64,000 nucleotides of DNA from Bretschneidera sinensis (GCA_023935145.1 CM043700.1:36837120-36901119), one strand, 5' to 3'; counted from the first letter of the stretch, positions 22,300-34,684 are shown. Program-made: numbers and translations. Notes: a model not told the origin generated them from the letters alone.

Positions 22300-22660
22300 A
22301 TTTTATTGTAGAATATTATATTTGGTGGTAAAAAGTTATAGCAAATGAATAGTTAATTGTAGTCTTCGTTGAACCAAAGCTCTCATTCATCAAGTCCCCA
22401 AGAGGAATAAAATGAATGAGCTTTTAGGCCCCATAAAAAAGAATCAAGGGAGAAAAAAGCCTCCAAAGCAACCAGTGGCCTAAGGTCCGAGACATAATTA
22501 TTAAACACAATGGGCTACAACAGGCCCCCAAGCAAGCATAAACATGGGGAGTTTTGATTTTTGAACATTAAGCTTAGGCCAACTGAAAGACTTGTTCAAA
22601 GATTTTTTTCTTTTTCTTTTAGGTTTTTAAATATTTTTTTTCCCTCTCTCTCTTTTTGTT
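22300..22660. repeat. Cluster spacer repeat, copy 1
   Basis: Non-coding segment with the landmarks AAGTCCCCAAGAGGAAT, GGCCCCATAAA, CCTCCAAAGCAACCAGTGG and GAGTTTTGATTTTTGAAC. It recurs at 34685-35040 and 36790-37011. It follows truncated units B and D and belongs to the duplicated unit. It also serves as the empty-site reference for the MITE at 37012 and for Copia element 1. Confidence 0.8.
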
Positions 22661-23346
22661 GGGGGTCATTGCTTTTTCATAGTGGATGAGGAAAATATTT
22701 GATTAATTTCAATGGGTACACTGTTATGAACCCAGAGCCCTCTCAATGGCAACAATGTAGAACTCCTTTTCATGGTACCAACAACAGATCGATACACACT
22801 TATTATTCTTTCTTTTTTTTTTCTTCTGTAATTTCTCCCTAACAGGAGTAACAGCAAAATAACTGGTACAACCTTAATTTCATAGTCTCACATACCCAAC
22901 ATAATATGGTTAAGGCTTAAGAAACCATTTCAATGTTGTAAACCTTAATTATGCTCCATTAACATTACATCATATATAAGCACCAATTTAGTAAGTCATT
23001 TAGAAGCAGAATGTAACAAAAAAAAGTGGAATGAGTTTGAACCTAACCCCTATTATTACATAACACTGGTCCGTATATTGTTTATCTCATTGCATATTTT
23101 ATTTTATTTATTTTTATATTTGATGTGATCATTTTTTAATAATCAATATCATTGATTTTTTTTTTATTTTCTGTGATGATCTAACCTATCTTTTATTTTT
23201 ATATATTCACACAATAAATTTTTTTATTTACAAAAAGGTTGTTTGCATGAAAAATCGAAAATGCTTTGTAGAAAAATTTGAAGCATTTCTTTTCCTTTCT
23301 AACGGAGTCTTCGAGAGTGAAAGTCACTCTCTATGTCTTTTAGTCC
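22661..23346. other. Spacer between ankyrin units B and C
   Basis: AT-rich DNA with T runs. No gene was recognised; short minus-strand frames here have no domain. The final 130 bp (around AACGGAGTCTTCGAGAGTG) may be distal promoter of unit C. Confidence 0.4.
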
Positions 23347-23568
23347 AACAAGTATGTACGAATAGAAACTTCAAGGAGGACTCTCCAAGTCTTCCTAGCC
23401 TCTATTTAATTGTCCTTACTGCATAACTAGCTAGATATATATTGTAAATTATACCCGAACAAGTATGTACGAATAGAAACTTCAAGGAGGACTCTCCAAG
23501 TCTTCCTAGCCTCTATTTAATTGTCCTTACTGCATAACTAGCTAGATATATATTGTAAATTATACCCT
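23347..23568. repeat. 111-bp tandem duplication in the unit C leader
   Basis: Two copies (23347-23457 and 23458-23568) begin AACAAGTATGTACG and end AAATTATACCC. They appear identical except at the last base. The second copy ends nine bases before the ATG of unit C, so the duplication repeats its promoter-proximal leader. Confidence 0.93.
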
Positions 23569-23577
23569 AAACAAAAA

Positions 23578-24142
23578 ATGGAGAGGAGGCTCTGTGAAGC
23601 AGCAATGGAGGGTAACGTTATTTCCTTGCTAAACTTGCTTGAAGAGGATCCATTAACTCTTGATAGAGTCATCGTGGGTTGTTACACAGAGACCCCTTTG
23701 CACATAGCATCCATGCTAGGACATGTACAATTTGTGAGCGAAATTCTCAATCGAAAGCCAGAGCTAGCAGCAGAGCTTGATTCCCGAAAATCGTCACCAC
23801 TTCACTTGGCAGCAGGAAAAGGTTACCTTGATATAGTGAAGAAATTGCTACTGGTTAACCCTGACATTTGCCCTGTTGGTGACAGAGATGGGAGGACTCC
23901 TCTGCATGTTGCAGCCATCAAGGGAAATGTTAGCATCTTGAGAGAGTTAGTTGGGGCTAGACCACTTGTGGCTTGGGTTCTAATGGACAGAGGTCAGACA
24001 ATTTTACATGCGTGCGTGAGATATAACCAGTTGGAGGCTATGAAGTTCTTGTTGGAGACTATTGAGTGATCATGAATTTGTTAATTATAAGGATCGCGAT
24101 GGCAACACTTTGCATCTTGCAGTAACCGACAAACAAATTGAG
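23578..24142 (+). pseudogene. Ankyrin unit C: first exon with four ankyrin repeats (broken)
   Basis: Longest ankyrin exon in the cluster. It starts MERRLCEAAMEGNVISLL, with repeats at about residues 40-72 (TPLHIASMLGHVQFV), 75-108 (SPLHLAAGKGYLDIV), 110-142 (TPLHVAAIKGNVSIL) and 145-163 (TILHACVRYNQLEA). A one-base insertion near 24063 causes an immediate stop (ETIE*). Coding similarity continues in the next frame to TDKQIE. The splice donor there is ATAAGT instead of the GTAAGT seen in unit E, so the exon is damaged twice. Its likely partner is the PGG exon at 28157. Confidence 0.87.
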
Positions 24143-26212
24143 ATAAGTTTAATATATATCAATACAATTTTCTTCAGAAAATTTGAATACGAGGCCTCTT
24201 TCTTTAGAGGAGAGGCTTAACTATCAATTGTACTATGTTTTGGCCGCAAATGTTAAGTCACTAAAAAAATAATTGGGTTATTTTCTATAAATTTTAACTC
24301 AAATATTTTTTATTATGGTATTAGTAGCAGATGATAACAAGTTCACTTAAATATGATTTGCATGGATATGTGGCCTTGATTTATTGATATTTGTTATTAA
24401 AAAATAATTATTTTAAAATTTTAAGTTTTTAAAAAGTAACTCAATTTTTTTAAAGGACACACACAGCTTGTTTCACTAGGCAACCTAATGGTATTTTGCG
24501 ATCGAGGTCGTTTGACTTAGCTTGATAAGTCCTGTCATATTTTAAAGAATAGTCAATAGGCCCTTCAAAAAATAATAAAATGCTAAAATAAACAAAAGAC
24601 AATGTAAAGAAGGGCATGGTGGATCGGATGTATGTAACAAATTATACTATTGTAACCCGTGCAATGCACGAGATAAACTCATTTAATTTTAAAAAACGGT
24701 TGAAACATCATTTAAAACATAAATTCAAAGTAATTTTTAAAAATGAGAAATAACTCTGCCATGTATCAACATTAATCTAAATAATTATTCTCTTAAAACA
24801 TAAATTATTAACATTTTAATAATAAAAAACGTTCTCTTAATTAATAGAATGGCAAACATTGTTAATTTATATGTATTGCGAAGTATAAAACAAACAAAAT
24901 ACTCAAATCTTGCTTAGTCTATTTGTACATTCCATCTTTAAAATATAATACTAATAGTTGAATCACTTTCAAGCAAACGATGCTAATATTAAACATATTC
25001 AATTTTTTGCGGATTTTGAATCACTGAGTCAACTGAAGAAGCTATAGGTTTGGAATTAATCAAAGAAACTACATACTTTGCTTTATACATATTTTAATAT
25101 ATTTTGCACATTCTACTGCGTTTTCAATTTTAAAAACCGTTGATAACATAAATTCATCATGCATGCATCAATGATGCATCATTCATTAAATAATATAATT
25201 TCAAAATGAATGTAATTCTTAAATATAGACAATATTAATCAACATTATCAATTACAGTCAATAAATTAAACAGGTATAAATCGTAAAAAATAATTTTGTA
25301 CAATAATTCAAGTTATATCAACATTCAAATTCATTCTTAACTTTTTTAACTCCTTGTTATATTCAAACTTAACTTATGCCATTTTTAAAATTGTGTTTTT
25401 TTTTTTCTATTACCATAATTTATATCTATTATGTTTTTTTCTAGAGCATTTTTTATCTCTTAGCTTTTTAACTACTCATTATTATATTCATTATATATCC
25501 TAGTATTTGTTTATCTATTAGTTTTATCTATAAATCTCTTATCACTTTATTATATTCAAATTTTTTATCTACTTAGCATAATTAAATTTTGTATGTTTCA
25601 ATATTTAATTTATTTTATTTCATCTTAAGAATCTTGTAATTTTTATCTATTAGCTTTATATATATCTTTTAGTTTTTTTTTCTTTTCTCATTATATTAAA
25701 ATTTTATATATTTCACTATACATCTTATCTTACATCATCTCAAAACTCTTGCATTTTTTATCTAAAAGGTTTATTTATATCTATTATTTTTTATCTTCTT
25801 ATTATGTTCATATTTTGTATATTTAAATATTCAAACTTATCTTATTTCATTTTAAATATGTTGCTATTTAAAGTTTGGTATGAATTTTTTGTCCATCATA
25901 TAGAATTTAGTAGTTAATAATGCATTGGATTGGATCTAAAAAAAAAAACAACGAAATATATAAAGACAAATAATACATAGCCAACTTTATTTAACAATGA
26001 TTAACAGTGAAATATGTCTTTATGTGGGGTTCAAGTTGAAGGTTCCCCTCTCTATTTGTATTCTCTGTTTTTTTTTTCAATAATTATCGAGTAAAGGTCT
26101 TACCAAACCCTCCACCATTGCATGTGGTTTTATAAAAATAAATAAATAAATACAAAAAAAGTATAGTTCTAGCGGAGGATGTGCTTGATATATGTCTGTT
26201 GGTCAAAAGTTT
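24143..26212 (+). other. Presumed intron of unit C, AT-rich
   Basis: About 2 kb of AT-rich DNA without genes. A short perfect hairpin CGTGC-AAT-GCACG sits near 24658-24670, within AACCCGTGCAATGCACGAG, a form often seen at the ends of plant non-autonomous elements; no full element could be bounded. Long pyrimidine and ATT runs occur at 25380-25860. Confidence 0.45.
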
Positions 26213-27421
26213 GTTGAGATAAAGAGCAATTAATCTCGCCGTTGAGGTAACATCAAGAATGTGAACCTATAATGGCATCTTTTGGAAACAATTTCAATCA
26301 TTGATTAAAGCTGATTTTCTTAAAGGAAATATAAGGAAAACAAACATTAATCGGTGATTAAAGTTGTTCCCAAACCACGCCAATATATAGTACACCAATT
26401 TTTTCCATTCCACAACATTGTAAATTGGCAACAGTACCTGCACAATGAACAAAAAGAATAAAAGGGTGTGTAATATTTATTGCAAATCAAATTTAAGTAA
26501 ATAAATATAATAAAATAAACTTATACACGTAAAATATAGCTAAAATACAATTCAAGAATAAATAATTGCTAGAATACTAAAGTAAAGCTAGTGTAATTAT
26601 GATAATAAATTGACCTTTTAAAGATGCAATAAAAAAAGAAAAGAAAAGATAACTATAACACTGATGTGATGATTTAGTAGAAGAGTTTAGTAAAGCTGCA
26701 TAAGTTCCATTTATAATGAGAGTTGAAATGAGGAACATTCTTATTTGAGATAAGAATAAAATCGATTTTGCATAAGTATTTTTGTTATGACATAAGAGTA
26801 GATTAGTCTTAAACTTTTGTTTTTTTTGTTGCATATTAAAGTTAAATTGGCAAGATAATGTGATGTTTATTTTAATTTAAATCTATTGATTTCATATAAG
26901 ATAATGTAAGTTGATTTTAACTTATATTTATAAAACAGGAAACTGCATTTATAATGTAGTTTCCTATTTTATAATTGGTTGTTCTAATAAGAGTAGCACT
27001 AGTTTCCTATTAGATTGTTCCTTGTACAAGTTGCAGTAGTAGTCTACTATGATATTGTTGTTATTTTCCTAAAAGTATTAGAAAAATATATTCTATATAA
27101 AAGGTTTATAGAGAAGGTTTTGAGATACACTCATAATTCCAATATACTTTGTAAATCAGAGGGGTTTATCATTAGAGTTAGGTTGAGAGCTTTAAGTGTA
27201 TTGTGGATTTTGGGTTGTAGGGTTGTGAGGTTGTCAGGATAATAATTTTGTTTTTTCCTAAAGTTTTTGTTAAGGATCAATAAAGTTGCGAGTACGTTGG
27301 TGGCGTAGGCAAACAAGTTGTTAAACCACGTTAAATTTTTGTGTTTGATATTTGTTTGTTTATTTGTCTATTTAGTTATTGTAAATTTGAGTAGGTGAAT
27401 TTTAAGGGTAAAATCTCAACA
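26213..27421. mobile_element. Copia-type solo LTR
   Basis: Ends are an inverted pair, TGTTGAGAT at the left and ATCTCAACA at the right, as in many Copia LTRs. Inside are a TATA box (CTATATAAAAGG, about 27093-27104) and a 3' part with GGTGGCGTAGGCAAACAAG and AACCACGTTAAAT, typical of Tork/Retrofit LTRs. No internal coding region or second LTR is present. The right flank resumes homology with unit A at CTTGATA. The five bases outside each end differ (AAGTT, CTTGA), so no simple target duplication exists. Confidence 0.6.
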
Positions 27422-28156
27422 CTTGATATATCGATTTAGACAAAATTATGGTAAATTTGATAGATAAAAAAACTAACTCATCATATTCTTATCCTATGAT
27501 AATAGTTGTTGTTTGATGCTTACTTTATAAATTTCCCAATATAATTAACAGATGGTTGAATCTTAATTCCTCTCGCTAGAAATAGTAACATTGCATGGTT
27601 TGTAATGTGCCAAATATCTATTGTTGTATATACATATTGTTTTCTTTTGAACATCAAAATGAGAATTTATTGAAGACACTAGCCATAAAAGTAGAACTCA
27701 CAATGTGCAATGTTACCTTTTATTGCCTTCAAGATGTTTGTTTTTAATCTTCACTGCACATTTTGAACATAGCAATGTGCAGTTTATATAGTTAATTGTA
27801 GAAAACTTATAGTTCATATATATTATGGGAAAAATATATAAAATTGAGCATTAAGAATATCACACATGTATAACACATAATATAAACTTCTTCAAAAGAT
27901 AGTGTGATTCAAGGTATATCATAGACTCATAGTCTAAGTTGTCAATAGAGGTGGAGGGAGAAATTCAATCTGAGGTTAACTTGGGTACTTTTATAAGATT
28001 TAAAATTTTATACATAATGGAAAGGAGCAAAATTAACTTTTGGTGGCCATTGACCTCAATGATACACACAACTCCCCCTCTGCATGTCATTAGCTTGAAC
28101 AAATTTTTCATTTGCTGTACTCTTCTATCAACTAAGTGTAAAGATCAAATATGCAG
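27422..28156 (+). other. Intron of unit C before the PGG exon
   Basis: Aligned with 19998-20759 of unit A. It carries about 150 extra bases (27760-27930) and lacks the 169-bp MITE. It ends in the acceptor CAAATATGCAG. Confidence 0.65.
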
Positions 28157-29007
28157 GCCATAAACTTCTTAATTGCTAGTACTACAATAGAAGTCAATGT
28201 TATAAATGCAAACAGCTTCACCGCATTGGATATTATAGCCAAAAGCAAAGCAGAATTAAAGGATATAGAAATTGCGGAGTCAACAATTAAACTTGCTAGA
28301 GCCACACATGTAAAAAAGTCCCTCGTTGTTCCTTACATGATCAGCTTAAAGGTATAAGGACTACTAGAAGCTTATCAACACCTACAAAAGATACAGTGAA
28401 ACACCTTCGTAGTAAAGCTCGAAAAAATTTGAGTGACGACAAACAAGATTGGCTGGAGAGGAAACGTAGTGCATTAATAGTGGTGGCATCCCTTATTGCT
28501 ACCATAGGTTTCCAAGTTGGTGTAAACCCTCTTGGTGGAGTTTGGCAGGATGCTTCAGATGGTAATAATTATACATCTAAGCCACACACAGCAGGTTTCT
28601 ACATAATGGCGGACAATTGCCCGACTCAATATGGTCATTTCCTTGTATTGAATTCAGTAAGCTTTTTGGCATCCCTTAGCATTATTCTATTGCTCATGAG
28701 TGGATTACCCGTAAAGTGTAGGTTCTTTGTGTGGATCTTAATGGTCATCATGTGTGTTGCGATCAGTTCTATGACCTTGACCTATTCAATTTCCATATTA
28801 GCTTTCATGTCGGAGCATGAATCAAATGTACTTTGCACTCTAATAGAATGGGGAATCGTAGTTTGGGTTGGTGCAGAGGCTCTGCTACTTCTCGCACACA
28901 CAATCTACCTCATATTAAAACTGGTAACAAGCTTAAACAGATTACTTATGATAAGACTAAGGAGACCTTCGAATTTTGTGGTGAACATGAACCACACGGC
29001 TGCCTAA
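28157..29007 (+). pseudogene. Ankyrin unit C: PGG-domain exon (broken)
   Basis: Ankyrin tail (NFLIASTTIEVNVINANSFTALD is spread over 28163-28231), basic linker, then the PGG domain with the key motif changed to NPLGG. Four hydrophobic segments follow: ALIVVASLIATIGFQVGV, SFLASLSIILLLMSG, FFVWILMVIMCVAIS and VWVGAEALLLLAHTIYL. A frameshift near 28335 separates the ankyrin tail from the linker. From 28396 onward the membrane part is open and ends NMNHTAA. It is the least damaged PGG domain in the window, but it has no intact upstream exon. Confidence 0.85.
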
Positions 29008-29484
29008 TGCTTATAATCCTTGTGTGTATATGATACATTTGTTGTAATATTTTTATATATGTTACGAAGCATATAGTATTTGTTCTCACTGTATGTTTTT
29101 GGAATAATAGACTGTCTCAGCTTTACATTTTAAATTTTTAATGAAAAAAATACAATTATTTTTATCTTATTGGTTATTACTTCAAGTCTTCAGTATTTGA
29201 GTGTCTTAAGGTTTTTGGATCATTATATGGCTTATGGCCTTATTGGTAGCTTGACTTTAGTTACGTTCATATGATATTGTAGTACACAATATTCTATATA
29301 TACCAAGGGGCTAGGCTATTTGTTTCCTCATGAAATCTATGTTCATTGGCATCAACCTTGTGCTAGTTCAAAGACTTGTTCAAATATTTTTTTCAAAACA
29401 CATTATTAATTAGATTATGTTCTTATGAACATATATATACTCGAGCTTACATGGAAGTTGTGAATTACAGGCTAAACAAAGAAA
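29008..29484 (+). other. Spacer between units C and D
   Basis: Copy of the inter-unit spacer seen at 21607-22098, with the same GGCTTATGGCCTTATTGG and ATATATATACTCGAGC landmarks leading to the unit D start codon. Confidence 0.6.
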
Positions 29485-29689
29485 ATGGAGAGGCTTTGTG
29501 AAGATATAATGGAGGGTAGCGTAAATTCCTTGCCTAACTTGCTTCAAGAGGATCCACTAGCTCTTGATAGATTTATCATGGGTTGTTACATAGAAACCCG
29601 TTTGCACATAGCATCCATGCTAGGACATGTACAAGTTGTGAACAAAATTTTGAATCGAAAGCACCAGTATATCTCACTAGATATATTTT
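29485..29689 (+). pseudogene. Ankyrin unit D: truncated first exon
   Basis: Starts MERLCEDIMEGSVNSLPNLL and contains RLHIASMLGHVQVVNKILNRK, then diverges at the same junction as unit B. Copia element 1 is inserted about 25 bp beyond that point. It is not functional. Confidence 0.8.
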
Positions 29690-29877
29690 TGTTAGAATAT
29701 AATTAGAAAATTGTATATAATACAATTAGGAAACAACATTCCTATTATAATTAGGAAACTTTATTCCTATTATAATTAGGTTTTTTCTATCACTATATAT
29801 ACTGTTGTATATTTGTTAATCCAATACACATAATACAAATTTTATCTTCAAAAACCCTGTTTTCTTATTCTCTATCA
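29690..29877 (+). repeat. 5' LTR of Copia 1
   Basis: 188 bp from TGTTAG to TATCA, including ACTATATATAC as probable TATA. The repeated AATTAGGAAAC motif occurs several times in it. Confidence 0.93.
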
Positions 29878-29892
29878 TGGTATTAGAGCCTT
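29878..29892 (+). other. Primer binding site of Copia 1
   Basis: TGGTATTAGAGCCTT directly adjoins the LTR. It complements the 3' end of initiator tRNA-Met with one mismatch (T for C in TATCAGAGC). Confidence 0.85.
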
Positions 29893-30379
29893 AATTTTTT
29901 TAGTTCCCAATCAAGTCACCGTCAACAAATTCTTATTTTTTTATTGTTGCCATCGACATCAAACAACACTGTTTTCTCCAATCTTTTTTCCCAATTTACT
30001 ATGCATTATAGGAGTTGGTAATTGTGTGTGAGGCCGGTGGTTTGGGATTATTATTCAACATGTTTGTTTTGGCACATATATTTTACTATGCGATTGTGAC
30101 TTGGCTTTTCTTGTTGTGGTGCGATCTTTTTGTGCAATTGTGACTTTGCTTTTCTTGTTGTTGTAGAGTGTGCATGGGCTACTAGTAATTGCATTCGTAG
30201 TTTTTTTTTTTTTGCTTTGATCAGAAACTTTGCTTGACTAGTTCAAAGAGTTTTTGATTGGTTTTTTTTTATCTCCATCAAATAAGTTTTAAAGGTTTTT
30301 TTTAACATGATTTTTTTTATTTTAAGGTCTGTTTTCTCTAACTTTGCTCCCATTATTTTGCTCTCTTTGTTACGACATT

Positions 30380-31200
30380 ATGGCTATTATTCCTGAAAAA
30401 TCTAATGTTGAACAACATATTCAGATGGTTCTGAATAGCTTTAATTATCATACTTGGGTGCATGCTATGCGCAGTTTTCTAAAAGATCATAAGCTTTGGC
30501 TATATGTTATTGGTGATATTCATATTCCTCTTCGTACAGACATAGAGACTGCTGAAAAATTGTTGAACAGTTGGAGGAATGGGATAGTAAAAATCATCAA
30601 ATAATTACATGGTTCCGCAACACCTTTCTCCCATCCATTAATGGTCAGTTTGGTCATTATAAAACTGCTAAAGAGGTTTGGGACTTGTTAGCCCAACGTT
30701 ATACTACTGACAATCTTGCTTATCAGCACCAACTTTTGGGTAAGCTCCATGCTATGAAACAAACTCTTAGACAACGTATAACTAATTTTCTTGCTGAGAT
30801 GCATTTTGTGTGGGATCAATTAGAGCTTTTTGTGCCTGTTTGGACTAATATTGTTGATGTTGATAAGTTTAGAGTTTATCGTAATGATATACACTTGATT
30901 AAGCTTTTTATATCTTTGACTAATGATTTTGAATCTGTGAGAGCCTCTCTTCTTCATCGCAGACCTCTTCCTACTCTTGAAAGTGCAGTTTCTGAATTGA
31001 TTTTTAAAGAAACTCGTCTTGGTACACTGTGATCTTAGTGCATCAATACTGTACTTGCCACCACTGCTGCCCATTTTTCTCGAAATCAGAAGACTTGTCA
31101 CTATTGTCAGAAACTTGGATATTTTATTGTAGATTGTCTAAATAAGGTTTGTCGGTATTGTTATTAGATTTGTCATTTTTTTACAGATTGTCCCATCCGA
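30380..31200 (+). pseudogene. Copia 1 gag (broken)
   Basis: Starts MAIIPEKSNVEQHIQMVLNS. It continues with the UBN2-type gag core (ITWFRNTFLPSINGQF, VWDLLAQRYTTDNLAYQHQL, FLAEMHFVWDQLELF), after a frameshift near 30580. A stop at about 31030 precedes a degraded zinc-knuckle region with Cys/His pairs (CHYCQKLGYF, DCPIRP). This protein would form the virus-like particle. Confidence 0.8.
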
Positions 31201-34200
31201 CCGCTGAGAAGTAGTTTTCCCTAAGGTAATAAGTCTAGACTAGGTGTGTTGTCAACTTTCAACTTTGGATCTCATTTCACCATTACCACTACCTCTGAAG
31301 GTTCTCATAATGGTTCCTTTACACCTACTTTTTCGGCTGGTGATCATGAAGCACTCCTAAAACAGGTTCTCTCTAACTCCAATACCCAACATAGTACTAC
31401 TATGTCTACCAACCTAGGTTCTTTCCCTTGGTATTTTGATTATACATGTTGTAATCACATGATTGCTAATTCTTCTATTTTCTCTTCGAAAATATATGAT
31501 TCCTCTGCCCTTGTCATTTATACTGCTAATAGGTTGTCTATGTATGTCAGTCACACTGGTCAAATTTTCACTCCCACATTATCCACATATTTAATTCCTA
31601 AGCTTTCTTTAAATCTTATTTTTGTTGGACCACTTTGTGACATTGTCCTTCATGTTCTTTGTTTGGGTCAAACTTGTGTTGTACAAGATCCTCAGACAGG
31701 ATAGACTCTTGGGATCGACCGTAAAATGGGACACTTATTTGAGCTTATTAATCTTCATATTCCACCTCACATTTTTGCTTCAGCTTTGACATCTGATATT
31801 TATCCTTTAAATCTTTTGCATTCGCATTTGGGTCATGCTTCTGTTAGTCGATTACCTCAATTACTTTCTACTGGTTCCTTAGGTTCTGTTAAGGATTATA
31901 ATTTTGATTGTTTGTCATGCCAGCTAGCTAAACAAACTGCTTTACCTTTTAATAATAGTAATTCAGTTTCATCTACTCCTTTTGATTTAGTTCATTCTGA
32001 TGTTTAGGGTCCATCTCTTAATGCCACTATGGGGGGATCGAAATACTTTGTCATTTTTATTGATGATTTTTCTCGCTACACCTGGTAGTATTTTATGTGC
32101 ACTCGCTCTGAATTACCACAGATTTATCAAAACTTTTCTGCTATGGTTAAGACTCAATTTTCTTGTTCCATTAAAACATTTCATGTCGACAATGCTATAA
32201 AATATTTAGAATATGGTTTTCTTTCTTTTCTCTAGAGCCAATGAACCTTTCCTCATCGCTCATGTCTTGGCATTTCTAAACAAAATGGGCGAACTGAACG
32301 GAAACATAGACATATCCTTAAAACTGTACATGCCTTAGTCATTTCTGCCTCTTGTCAGAAGCATTTTAAGGGGGAAACCGCTCATACTACTGTCTACACC
32401 ATTAATCGTATTCCTTCACCCTTCACCAAACACCAATCTCCATATAAATGCCTGTATGGTACTCCCCCAAATTATACATTTCTTAAAGTATTTGGTTGTG
32501 CCTGTTTGTTCTCCTTCTACCCCATAAACACACTAATTTAGAACCTCGTGCTAGACTTTGTTGTTTTCTAAGCTATGGTATTGAACATAAAGGTTACAGA
32601 TATTGGGATCCTATATCTAACCGATTTCGTGTTTCTCATCAATTTTTTTTGGGAACACAAAATGTTTTCTTCTTTATCATCTTTTCTATCCTTTATTGCT
32701 AACTTTGTTTTATTTTTCTTCGATTCTTCTGTTGACTTATTTCCTGATGATAATGTTTTCGGCACTGTAATCGAGCTTACACAGGTTTCTTTTGACACTA
32801 CTACGGCTCAAGCTGCAGAGTCTGCTCATTTTGATAGTTCTAGTCCAGCTCTTCTCGAGTCTTCAGACTCGACTGTTCGTCGTCTTTCTTCTCAGGTAAG
32901 TAAACCACCTACTCATCTTCGTGATTATCACTGTTTTTCTGCCATTGCCTCTTTATATGAACCTCAATCCTATTAGGAAGCCAGTTCTGATCCTCTTTGG
33001 CAGCAAGAAATGAATAACAAACTTAAGAAATTTGCAAAAACTCATATCTAGGACTTGGTTGATCTACCCTCTGGTAAAACTACAATTGGTTATAAGTGAG
33101 TCTATAAAATCAAAACTCGTTCTGATGGGTCTGTGGAATGGTATAAATCTCGTCTTGTTACTAAAGGTTATGCTCAGGAATATGGTATTGAATATGAAGA
33201 AACATTTGCTCTTGTTGCTCGTCTTACATCTATTTGTAGTTTGCTTGCTATTGCTGCAGTACATAAATGTAATTTATTTCAAATAGACATAAAAAATGCC
33301 TTTCTTAATGGTGATCTTGATGAAGAAGTTTACATTCAACCCCTTCTTGGTTATGATCACCCACCTGATAAAGTGGGTCATCTTTGAAGATCTCTAGGTC
33401 TTAAAGAAGCTCATCGAGCTTGGTTTGCAAAATTTAGCTCCACTATCACCCAGTTTGGTTTCGCTTCAAGCCCCTATGACATAACCCTTTTTCTCCAAAA
33501 AATTGAACGATGTTACATTTTTCTTCTCTTGTAAGTTGATGATATGATCATGACAAGTGATGATATACATGGTATTTATGAGCTCAAAGCCTTTCTTAGT
33601 CAAGAATTTGAAATAAAGGATTTGGGTTCTCTTAGCTATTTTTTGGGTCGTGAAGTATCATCTGATTTCACTGGTTATTATTTATCTCAAGCTAAGCATG
33701 CGTATGATCTTCTTACTAGAGCTGGTTTGACAGATAACAAGGTTGCCTTTACTCCTCTCGAGGCCAATGTCAAGTTCACTTCTACTGACGGTCAACCTCT
33801 TAGTAATCCTACACTTTATCGTCAGTTGGTTGGGAGCTTGATTTATGTCACTGTGACTCATCCTGATCTTGCTCATGCTGTTCATATTGTTAGTCAGTTT
33901 ATGTTTGTACCTCGTACCCCTCATTTTGCTGCTATTCTTTGCATCATTCGGTATGTCAAAGGTACTTTGTTTCATGGTTTGCATTTCTCCTCACAGTCTT
34001 CTCTTGAGTTACATGCCTATTCTGATTAGGCTGGGGATTCTACTGATCAACACTCTACCACAGGTTTTTATTTCTTCTTGGGTGACTCACTTATTTCTTG
34101 GCGGAGTAAGAAATAAACTCTTACTTCTAGATCCAGTATCGAGTCAAAATATCGAGTCATTGCTGATACTACTGCTGAACTTCTCTAGCTTCGTTGGTTA

Positions 34201-34440
34201 CTACAAGATATGGGTGTTACGCTTTCTGATGCCACTATTATTTATTGTGATATTTGAAGTGCTATGACTATTGCTTATAATGATGTTTGTCATGAACGGA
34301 CCAAATACATTGAGAATGATTGTCATTTTATTTGTCTACACATTGACTGTGGCACCATTCGCCTTGTTTCTGTTTGCTCTGCTGATCATATTGCTGATAT
34401 CTTCACTAAAGCTTAGTTACCTGGCCGCCTTAATGAGTTA
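31201..34440 (+). pseudogene. Copia 1 pol: protease, integrase, RT, RNase H (broken)
   Basis: Protease region near 31420-31650 lacks the usual D-S/T-G (the corresponding site reads FDYTCCNHM). GAG-pre-integrase zinc block (LHSHLGHASVSRLPQLL, CLSCQLAKQ) at 31810-31940. Integrase core (YFVIFIDDFSRYTW, HVDNA in place of SDNG, ERKHRHI) follows with stops. RT at 33090-33560 includes WYKSRLVTKGYAQEYGIEYEE and LFQIDIKNAFLNGDL; the catalytic box reads stop-VDDM. RNase H (33990-34300) has several stops. More than ten nonsense changes are visible; the element is dead. Confidence 0.9.
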
Positions 34441-34492
34441 GTTGACAAACTCAAGTTGACATGCACTTTACCATCTTGAGTTTGAGAGGGGG

Positions 34493-34679
34493 TGTTAGAA
34501 TATAATTAGGAAACTGTATAGAATACAATTAGGAAACTATATTCTATTTATATTAGGAAACTTTATTCCTATTATAATTAGGTTTTTTTTATCACTATAT
34601 ATATTATTGTATATTTATTAATCCAATACACAGAATACAATTTTTCTCTACCAAAACCCTATTTTCTTATTCTCTATCA
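34493..34679 (+). repeat. 3' LTR of Copia 1, with preceding polypurine tract
   Basis: 187 bp, preceded by the purine-rich tract GAGAGGGGG (34484-34492). Ends TATCA, followed by the target duplication ATTTT. Confidence 0.93.
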
Positions 34680-34684
34680 ATTTT

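Larger units (their letters stand above)
29690..34679 (+). mobile_element. Copia retrotransposon 1 (decayed)
   Basis: 4,990 bp. LTRs begin TGTTAGAATATAATTAG and end TTCTCTATCA. Target duplication ATTTT at 29685-29689 and 34680-34684. The unit B paralog at about 22296-22305 shows the uninterrupted site (ATATATTTTATTGTA), confirming the event. The LTRs differ at roughly 10 percent of positions, so the insertion is old. Gag, integrase, RT and RNase H can be followed, but with many stops. Confidence 0.95.
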
